From an uncultured Kineosporia sp. (lineage in GTDB: Bacteria; Actinomycetota; Actinomycetes; Actinomycetales; Kineosporiaceae), in NCBI GenBank assembly GCA_937859855.1, contig CALMAR010000036.1, forward strand, positions 1-5,260: DNA of 5,260 bases, read 5' to 3'. Each line of letters opens with the position of its first letter. The first letter of the stretch is position 1. The position numbers were made by a program, and so were the translations under genes. The notes beneath the pieces were generated by a model. The model saw only the letters and a program-made list of their open reading frames with translations. It did not search any database and was not told the origin of the DNA. Positions 1 to 4,449 of this stretch are shown here, piece after piece.

Positions 1-410
1 ATCCAGCTCAGGGTGCGGGGGAGGGCCGAGAACGAGAACGACGGACCCTCGCGGTCGCTGTCCCACGGCCCGGGGGTGGTGATCACCATGACGCCATCCT
101 GCAGCCAGGCCGAGTGCTCACCAGTCACCAGTGCCTGGGCCACCTGCGGATCGCCCACGATCTCCAGGCTGCGATAGGACGAGGTGACCTTGAGCCGGGT
201 CAACGCCGGTGGCGGGGCGGCCGCGCTGGGCGGAAAGGTGCCGGGGGCAGTGCCGTAGACCGGCGCCGAATGGCCCGGATCCAGCGGACTGGTGGCCTGC
301 GGCTCACCGGAGCCCGGGGACTTCAGCTCGTCCAGCACCGTGATGGCCTGTTCCGGGCTCAGCTCGCCCGAAGCCACCCGCCTCAGCACCGCTTCCATGT
401 CTTGGCTCAT
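1..410 (-). CDS. SHOCT-like/DUF4097-type protein, N-terminal part (runs off the left edge)
   Basis: The visible 136 residues are the N-terminus of a longer protein. Residues 1-30 contain MEAVLRRVASGELSPEQAI and then TVLDEL. This is the short helical hairpin (ILxxVASGEISPEEAxxLLDEL pattern) found at the N-terminus of YvlB-like and DUF4097 proteins, often labelled SHOCT-like. Residues 31-70 are a Pro/Ala/Ser-rich linker. From about residue 71 (LTRLKVTSSYRSLEIVGDP) the pattern becomes short beta strands, as expected at the start of a DUF4097-type beta-repeat domain. There is no signal peptide or membrane segment in the visible part. The ATG at 410 is chosen because a TAA lies four codons upstream in frame with no other start between; an in-frame ATG at 398 is less likely. 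The gene is divergent from the epimerase. Its biochemical role is unknown: DUF4097 proteins are sometimes called putative adhesins, without firm proof. The family call rests on recognised pattern only. Confidence 0.7.
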   Translation of the reverse strand, partial: MSQDMEAVLRRVASGELSPEQAITVLDELKSPGSGEPQATSPLDPGHSAPVYGTAPGTFPPSAAAPPPALTRLKVTSSYRSLEIVGDPQVAQALVTGEHSAWLQDGVMVITTPGPWDSDREGPSFSFSALPRTLSW

Positions 411-421
411 GTCACGAAGTT

Positions 422-450
422 AAACCTGAACCTCCTAGAAGTGAAGGTTT
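422..450. promoter_or_regulatory. Imperfect inverted repeat, candidate operator of the minus-strand gene
   Basis: AAACCT at 422-427 is matched by AGGTTT at 445-450, with further partial symmetry inside (about nine matched positions per 13-nt half-site). The dyad lies just downstream of a TAATCT box on the minus strand and covers the likely 5' UTR of the SHOCT/DUF4097 gene. That position suits an operator or a small 5' UTR hairpin. No regulator family can be named from it. Confidence 0.3.
431..436 (-). promoter_or_regulatory. AGGAGG Shine-Dalgarno-like motif at unusually long spacing
   Basis: On the minus strand a perfect AGGAGG lies upstream of the ATG at 410, but 20 nt separate them, well beyond the usual 5-10 nt. 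No in-frame start lies nearer to it, because a TAA intervenes. A GTG at 415 is closer to the motif but out of frame. The motif may therefore be coincidental, or may be brought closer by folding. It also lies inside an imperfect dyad. Confidence 0.3.
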
Positions 451-452
451 CA

Positions 453-458
453 GATTAC
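453..458 (-). promoter_or_regulatory. Candidate -10 box (TAATCT) for the SHOCT/DUF4097 gene
   Basis: Read on the minus strand, the short AT-rich patch AATAAGTAATCT stands out in otherwise GC-rich sequence and contains TAATCT, fitting the actinobacterial TAnnnT -10 consensus. Transcription would begin near 446, leaving a 5' UTR of about 36 nt. No good TTGACA-like -35 lies 16-19 nt upstream, so the call is tentative. Confidence 0.3.
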
Positions 459-506
459 TTATTCGCCGAACGCCAGCCCGTGCTCGGCCGGTCTGTGAGT
501 TCGCGG

Positions 507-552
507 CGGTCGAGCGGTTCAATCGCGCGGTAATCGAGCGGTAATCGAACGG
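507..552 (+). repeat. CGGT-headed direct-repeat cluster upstream of the epimerase (candidate operator)
   Basis: Two adjacent 11-mers, CGGTAATCGAG (528-538) and CGGTAATCGAA (539-549), differ only in the last base and are followed by another CGG. Upstream are two looser units that also begin CGGT: CGGTTCAATCGCG (515-527) and CGGTCGAG (507-514). An exact 11-bp step is about one helical turn and is the typical spacing for OmpR/PhoB-family regulators binding head-to-tail. The cluster ends about 50 bp before the epimerase start, and a regulator of that family is encoded at 2893-3645. The repeats are seen directly; their use as an operator is inference. Confidence 0.5.
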
Positions 553-601
553 CCAGGCGTGCCCGCGAGAATCTGGCCGGGCCGACCGGCACACTGATGC
601 G

Positions 602-1675
602 GTGCGAGTCGTGGTCACCGGGGGAGCCGGGTTCATCGGATCGCAGGTGGCCGTGGAACTCGTCCGCCGCGGCCACACCCCGGTCGTGCTGGACTCGCTG
701 CGGCCCGACGTCCACCATGGTCCCGCCCGCACCCCCGGGCTGAGCGACCACGACGCGCAGGTGCCGCTCATCCAGGCTGACGTCCGCGATCGGGACGCGG
801 TCAGCCAGGCCCTGGCCGGTGCCGATGCGGTTGCCCATCTGGCCGCGAAGGTCGGCCTCGGCGTTGATCTCGGCGATCTGGACGACTACGTCTCGAGCAA
901 CGACCTGGGCACGGCCGTTACTCTGCAGGCGGCGGCCGGAGCGGGAGTCCGGTCACTGGTGCTGGCCAGTTCGATGGTGGTCTACGGCGAAGGCGCCTAC
1001 CAATGCCCTCGTCACGGTCCGGTTGCGCCGCCACCCCGGCTCGAAACTGATCTCAAACAGGGTCTTTTCGATCCCCTCTGCCCTCGGTGCGGTACTCCGC
1101 TCGCCCCCCAGCTGGTGAGCGAGGACGCCCCCCTCGATCCGCGTAACGGCTACGCCGCGACCAAGGTTCATCAGGAACATCTGACTGCGGTCTGGGCCCG
1201 CGAAACAGGCTCCCGGGCAACGGCTCTGCGCTTCCACAACGTGTATGGGCCGGGGATGCCGCGGAACACCCCGTACGCCGGGGTGGCCGCCATCTTCCGA
1301 TCTGCCCTGGCCGCGGGCCAGGCTCCGGTGGTGTTCGAGGACGGCGGTCAGCGCCGCGACTTCGTGCATGTGCGAGATGTCGCGACCGCTGTGGTGGCGG
1401 CGCTGGAGTCCAGCTCCGGCCAGCCCGGAACGATGCGCAGCCTGAACGTGGGCAGTGGTACTCCCCACACCATCGGCCAGCTGGCCGAGCTGCTCAGCCA
1501 GCAGATGACCGGCCCGAAACCCGTGGTCAGCGGGGAGTATCGGCTCGGTGACGTGCGGCACGTGACGGCCAGCAGTGAGCGGGCGGCGCAGGAACTGGGC
1601 TGGCGCGCCCAGACCGACCTGATCACCGGCGTCCGTGATCTGATCGACGCCGGAATCAGCTCCGGTTTCAGCTGA
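602..1675 (+). CDS. NAD-dependent nucleotide-sugar epimerase, dTDP-L-rhamnose 4-epimerase-like, with Cys/His insertion
   Basis: A 357-residue extended short-chain dehydrogenase/reductase, the family that epimerises or dehydrates nucleotide sugars in the cytoplasm using bound NAD. TGGAGFIG (6-13) is the nucleotide-binding glycine motif, D31 ends beta-2 where it would contact the NAD ribose, HLAA follows at 79-82, SS at 123-124 is near the catalytic Ser/Thr position, and Y184-x3-K188 is the catalytic pair. RFHNVYGPG (210-218) and RRDFVHVRDVA (251-261) are typical of UDP/dTDP-sugar epimerases. An insertion at about 131-172 carries C135-P-R-H138 and C160-P-R-C163, a zinc-ribbon-like arrangement. 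As I recall it, this insert after the YGEG motif occurs in dTDP-L-rhamnose 4-epimerases of the WbiB type, which make dTDP-6-deoxy-L-talose, hence the tentative substrate. The GTG at 602 is chosen because the Rossmann strand begins immediately; the ATG at 597 is out of frame. No Shine-Dalgarno is visible. The stop lies 4 nt from that of the convergent kinase gene. Other substrates (UDP-glucose, GDP-mannose type) are not excluded. Confidence 0.88.
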   Translation: MRVVVTGGAGFIGSQVAVELVRRGHTPVVLDSLRPDVHHGPARTPGLSDHDAQVPLIQADVRDRDAVSQALAGADAVAHLAAKVGLGVDLGDLDDYVSSNDLGTAVTLQAAAGAGVRSLVLASSMVVYGEGAYQCPRHGPVAPPPRLETDLKQGLFDPLCPRCGTPLAPQLVSEDAPLDPRNGYAATKVHQEHLTAVWARETGSRATALRFHNVYGPGMPRNTPYAGVAAIFRSALAAGQAPVVFEDGGQRRDFVHVRDVATAVVAALESSSGQPGTMRSLNVGSGTPHTIGQLAELLSQQMTGPKPVVSGEYRLGDVRHVTASSERAAQELGWRAQTDLITGVRDLIDAGISSGFS

Positions 1676-1679
1676 GCAG

Positions 1680-2900
1680 TCAGTTCGGCGGCGACGGAGA
1701 TGGCAGCTGCGAAGCTGGGCTCGACGGCAGATCCAACTCGAACCGGCAGCCACCGTCCACGTTGGTCACGGTGAGCTGCCCGGCATGCGATTCAGCCACT
1801 CCCCGGGCGATGGCCAGGCCGAACCCGGCTCCGCCGTCGTCGGGAGTCCGATCCGGAGAGCCGCGCCATCCGGCGTCGAACACGAAGGGCAGGTCCGCGC
1901 CGGGAATGCCGCCGCACCCGTCGGTCACCGAGACCTGAGCCCGGTCGCCCTCCCGGGTGGCCATCACGTGCACTACCCCGCCGGGTTCGGTGTGCCGGAC
2001 GGCGTTGACGACCAGGTTGCCGATCGCCCGGGCCAGTTCGTCCGCGTCTCCTAGCACCGGTAGCCGGCTTCCGGTGGCCAGCTCCAGCTTCAGCTCGACC
2101 CCCCGGCTGCGGGCCAGATCCCCCGTCTCGGCGACCACATCCATCGCCACCTCCGCCAGGCTGACCAGCCGGCGCGGCCGGGTCACATCCCGGCTGGTCA
2201 CCCGGGACAGCTCGAACAAGTCGTCGACCAGCAGGGTCATCCGATCGACGTAACCGCGGATCCGGCCCATCGCCGCCGGAACATCGTCGATCACGCCGTC
2301 GTCCAGGGCCTCGGCCAGCACCCGAAGGCCGGTCAGCGGGGTGCGCAGGTCGTGAGACATGAAAGTGACCAGCTCCCGGCGGCTGGTCTCCAGCGCGCGT
2401 TCGCGGCTGCGAGAAGCGATCAGGCGCTGCCGGATGCTGTCGAGTTCAGCCACCAGCATGGCCAGTTCGGCCGGGGGGACCGGCTTGTTCAGCGAACCGG
2501 ACACCACCGGCGCGGGCCCGCGGGCGACCCTGGGTTCGTGGGCAGTCGCAGGCTCTGGGCTGGTCGCGAGCGTGGCGCCGTCCAGCTCCCGCAGTCCTTG
2601 CCGCAACGCGTGCGAGCCGCGTTCGAAGAGCCGGCCCACCATCATCGTCATCGTCACCGCGATCACCGTGGCCCAGCCGAGCGCGACCAGCACCACCACT
2701 GAATCGTGGCCGGAGAGAAACATCGCCCGGACATTGGCCAGTACCGAAACGGTGACCGCCAGAACCGGAATCACTGCGGCCAAGACGATCGCCAGGCGCA
2801 GGGTCCGGCGGCGCAACAGCCGGAACGCGCCCAGCCCAGCCAGGCCAACCCCAACACAACTGGCCGTGGTGTAGGCCAGGATCAGCGCGATGTCACCCAT
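1680..2900 (-). CDS. Three-TM sensor histidine kinase of a two-component system
   Basis: A 406-residue membrane sensor kinase that would autophosphorylate on histidine and pass the phosphate to the regulator encoded just upstream. Three hydrophobic segments lie at about 3-27, 35-57 and 67-89. The basic loop RLLRRRTLR after the first implies an outside N-terminus, and the only other external loop is about ten residues, so there is no real extracytoplasmic sensor domain. Residues 90-175 look like a degenerate HAMP/coiled-coil linker, with a low-complexity stretch at about 108-138. MSHDLRTPLTGL places the phospho-accepting His at 183. In the ATPase domain the N box is GNLVVNA (294-300), G1 is DGCGGIP (327-333, with Cys where the first Gly is usual), the F box is FVFDAGWRG (339-347) and G2 is GGAGFGLAI (356-364). 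The ATG at 2900 is preferred: it overlaps the regulator stop by 8 nt (ATGGGTGA), is preceded by GGGGA at 8 nt, and starts TM1 directly. A longer reading from 2975 would lie inside the regulator gene. The signal is unknown. Confidence 0.93.
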   Translation of the reverse strand: MGDIALILAYTTASCVGVGLAGLGAFRLLRRRTLRLAIVLAAVIPVLAVTVSVLANVRAMFLSGHDSVVVLVALGWATVIAVTMTMMVGRLFERGSHALRQGLRELDGATLATSPEPATAHEPRVARGPAPVVSGSLNKPVPPAELAMLVAELDSIRQRLIASRSRERALETSRRELVTFMSHDLRTPLTGLRVLAEALDDGVIDDVPAAMGRIRGYVDRMTLLVDDLFELSRVTSRDVTRPRRLVSLAEVAMDVVAETGDLARSRGVELKLELATGSRLPVLGDADELARAIGNLVVNAVRHTEPGGVVHVMATREGDRAQVSVTDGCGGIPGADLPFVFDAGWRGSPDRTPDDGGAGFGLAIARGVAESHAGQLTVTNVDGGCRFELDLPSSPASQLPSPSPPN

Positions 2901-3645
2901 GGGCGAGATCCCCGGGCCCGACGTCAGCGCGGGCAGTTTCACCGTGGTGATGGTGCGCGAACCGGTAGCCCGCACCGCGCACGGTCAGCACCAGTTGGGG
3001 GTCCGACGGGTCCTGCTCGAGCTTCTCCCGCAGCCGGCGCACGTGCACGGTGACCGTCGAAGTGTCGCCGAAGTCCCAGCCCCAGACCCGGCGCAGCAGT
3101 TCCTGCTTGGTGAAGGCGCGCCCCGGATAGCTGGCCAGATAGCTGAGCAGATCGAACTCGCGATGGGTGAGCAGGAGTTCGCGACCGGCCAGAGTGACCC
3201 GGCGCCCGGCCACATCGATCACCAGATCACCCCGGGTGATCCGCTCCAGGCTGGCGGCCAGATCCGTGCCCATCCGCTGCTGTCGCCGCAGCAGCCCGGC
3301 CGCGCGCAGCACCAGCTCGCGCGGGCTGAACGGTTTGACCAGATAGTCGTCCGCTCCGAACTCCAGCCCGATCACCCGATCCTCCTCCGCGCCCCGGGCC
3401 GACAACATCACCACCGGCGTCTCGTCGCCGTCCTGGCGCCGCCGCCGCAACACCTCCAGGCCGGAGAATCCTGGCAGCATCACATCGAGGATCACCAGGT
3501 CGGGCCGCCACTGGGACCAGGCCCGATCGGCGGACGGCCCGTCGGTGGCGATCTGGCAGTCGTACCCGTCGCGGCCGAGGTATCGGGAGATCACCTCGGA
3601 CACGGTGACATCGTCTTCGACGACGAGCACTTTGGCGGGCATCAT
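2893..3645 (-). CDS. OmpR/PhoB-family response regulator
   Basis: A 250-residue two-domain transcription factor, partner of the kinase that follows it. Numbering from the ATG at 3645: the receiver domain has the acidic pocket E10-D11-D12 (VLVVEDD), phospho-acceptor D54 in LVILDVMLPG, the switch Ser 82 (LSARG), and Y101 with K104 (YLVKPF). The winged-helix DNA-binding domain spans about 137-230, with REFDLLSYLASYPGRAFTK, the recognition-helix region VTVHVRRLREKLEQDP (198-213) and the wing VRGAGYRF (222-229). A tail of about 20 residues begins with four histidines (231-234), longer than usual for the family. Two ATGs stand in tandem at 3645 and 3642. A GTG at 3675 would add ten residues ahead of the first beta strand and is less likely. 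No Shine-Dalgarno is visible, but a TACGCT box lies just upstream. The stop overlaps the kinase start by 8 nt, implying translational coupling. It is divergent from the glycosyltransferase gene across 120 bp, a possible site of control. Confidence 0.94.
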   Translation of the reverse strand: MMPAKVLVVEDDVTVSEVISRYLGRDGYDCQIATDGPSADRAWSQWRPDLVILDVMLPGFSGLEVLRRRRQDGDETPVVMLSARGAEEDRVIGLEFGADDYLVKPFSPRELVLRAAGLLRRQQRMGTDLAASLERITRGDLVIDVAGRRVTLAGRELLLTHREFDLLSYLASYPGRAFTKQELLRRVWGWDFGDTSTVTVHVRRLREKLEQDPSDPQLVLTVRGAGYRFAHHHHGETARADVGPGDLAHG

Positions 3646-3648
3646 CCG

Positions 3649-3654
3649 AGCGTA
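3649..3654 (-). promoter_or_regulatory. Candidate -10 box (TACGCT) of the response regulator gene, possibly leaderless
   Basis: TACGCT on the minus strand fits TAnnnT. With the usual -10 to start distance, transcription would begin at the second of the tandem ATGs (3642), giving a leaderless mRNA. This agrees with the lack of any Shine-Dalgarno in front of either ATG. No convincing -35 is seen, so confidence is low. Confidence 0.3.
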
Positions 3655-3751
3655 GGCGCCTTTGCCAGCGGCCACGATCCGGTCTCGAGGAGTCCGGCGA
3701 ACGTAAGCCTTTCGTCATCGTATCGAGGGGGCCAGACCGGCCGGGGACCTC

Positions 3752-3757
3752 TAGTCT
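3752..3757 (+). promoter_or_regulatory. Candidate -10 box (TAGTCT) of the glycosyltransferase operon, near-leaderless
   Basis: TAGTCT matches TAnnnT and ends 8 nt before the ATG at 3766. Transcription would start at about 3764-3766, leaving at most two untranslated bases. No Shine-Dalgarno lies between box and start, which fits a leaderless transcript as is common in actinobacteria. No clear -35 hexamer is seen. Confidence 0.4.
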
Positions 3758-3765
3758 GCCTGCAC

Positions 3766-4449
3766 ATGACCGACGCTCCGGCCGGCCCTGCGCTCAATCC
3801 TGCCGTCGATGTGGTGCTGCCGTGCCTGAACGAAGCAGCGGCACTGCCCTGGGTGCTGTCCCGGATCCCGCCCGGCTGGCGGGCCGTCGTCGTCGATAAC
3901 GGGTCGGACGACGACTCGGCGGCGATCGCCTCGGCGGCCGGAGCCCTGGTCGTCACCGCGCCGAAGCGCGGTTTCGGTGCGGCCTGCCAGGCCGGGCTGC
4001 TGGCGTCCCAGGCGGACGTGGTGGCGTTCATGGACGCCGATGGCAGCCTCGATCCCCGGCAGCTGCACCGGGTGACCCAGCCGGTGATCGCCGGTGACGC
4101 GGACCTGGTGCTGGCGGCCCGCCGGCCATCGAGCCGGGGTGCCTGGCCCTGGCACTTGCGGCTGGCCAATCGTGAGCTGGCCCGGCGGGCGCGGCGCCGG
4201 TGCGGGGTGGGGCTGACCGATCTGGGCCCGATGCGGGCGGCTCGCCGGGCCGGCCTGATCGAGCTGGGACTGCAGGACCGCCGCTCGGGCTATCCGCTGG
4301 AGATGGTGGTGGCCGCAGCCGACGCCGGCTGGCGGATCGCCGAGGTGGAGGCCGATTACCGGCCGCGATCGGGGCGGTCGAAGGTCACTGGGACGCCGCT
4401 GGGTGCGGCCCGCGCCGTCCGGGACATGAGCCGGGTGCTGGCTCGGTGA
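3766..4449 (+). CDS. GT2-family glycosyltransferase (soluble, GT-A fold)
   Basis: A compact 227-residue family 2 glycosyltransferase with no membrane segment or signal peptide, probably acting at the cytoplasmic side with a nucleotide-sugar donor. VDVVLPCLNEAAALPWVL (14-31) is the first strand and helix of the GT-A fold. VVVDNGSDDDS (41-51) contains the nucleotide-contacting Asp. GFGAACQAGL (69-78) matches the GxGxAxxxG element of polyprenyl-phosphate sugar synthases. FMDADGSLDP (88-97) carries the metal-binding DxD, D90 and D92. DLGPMRA (152-158), SGYPLEM (174-180) and RSGRSKVTGT (201-210) are conserved C-terminal signatures of the dolichyl-phosphate-mannose-synthase-like branch. The ATG at 3766 begins just before the first beta strand; the frame is open far upstream only as an antisense shadow of the regulator gene. 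The stop TGA shares bases with the GTG of the next gene, so the two are surely co-translated. The acceptor could be a polyprenyl phosphate or another carrier, and the sugar is unknown. Confidence 0.9.
   Translation: MTDAPAGPALNPAVDVVLPCLNEAAALPWVLSRIPPGWRAVVVDNGSDDDSAAIASAAGALVVTAPKRGFGAACQAGLLASQADVVAFMDADGSLDPRQLHRVTQPVIAGDADLVLAARRPSSRGAWPWHLRLANRELARRARRRCGVGLTDLGPMRAARRAGLIELGLQDRRSGYPLEMVVAAADAGWRIAEVEADYRPRSGRSKVTGTPLGAARAVRDMSRVLAR

Noticed and set aside
321..329. The kinase G1 box Cys329 in place of the usual first Gly as a sign of an inactive kinase (residue positions 327-333 of the kinase, not window bases)
   Set aside because: As I recall, DGCGGIP is a common form of this box in actinobacterial kinases, and the H, N, F and G2 boxes are all intact.
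114..533. A plus-strand frame of 139 codons at the left end
   Set aside because: It lies mostly antisense to the SHOCT/DUF4097 gene, spans the divergent promoter region, and shows no domain.
1704..1717. A small hairpin CAGCT-GCGA-AGCTG downstream of the epimerase stop as a terminator
   Set aside because: The stem has only 5 bp, there is no T-tract on either strand, and it lies inside the kinase coding sequence.
953..1753. A 266-codon open frame on the minus strand across the epimerase
   Set aside because: It is antisense to a convincing SDR gene, its translation has no recognisable domain and is rich in Arg/His/Gly as expected for a shadow frame in high-GC DNA.
3646..3675. GTG at 3675 as the response regulator start
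   Set aside because: It would add ten residues before the first receiver strand, with no Shine-Dalgarno; the tandem ATGs at 3645/3642 give the normal family N-terminus.
2890..3765. Open plus-strand extension of about 290 codons upstream of the GT2 start
   Set aside because: It is antisense to the response regulator. The GT-A fold begins right after the ATG at 3766, and the upstream translation has no family resemblance.
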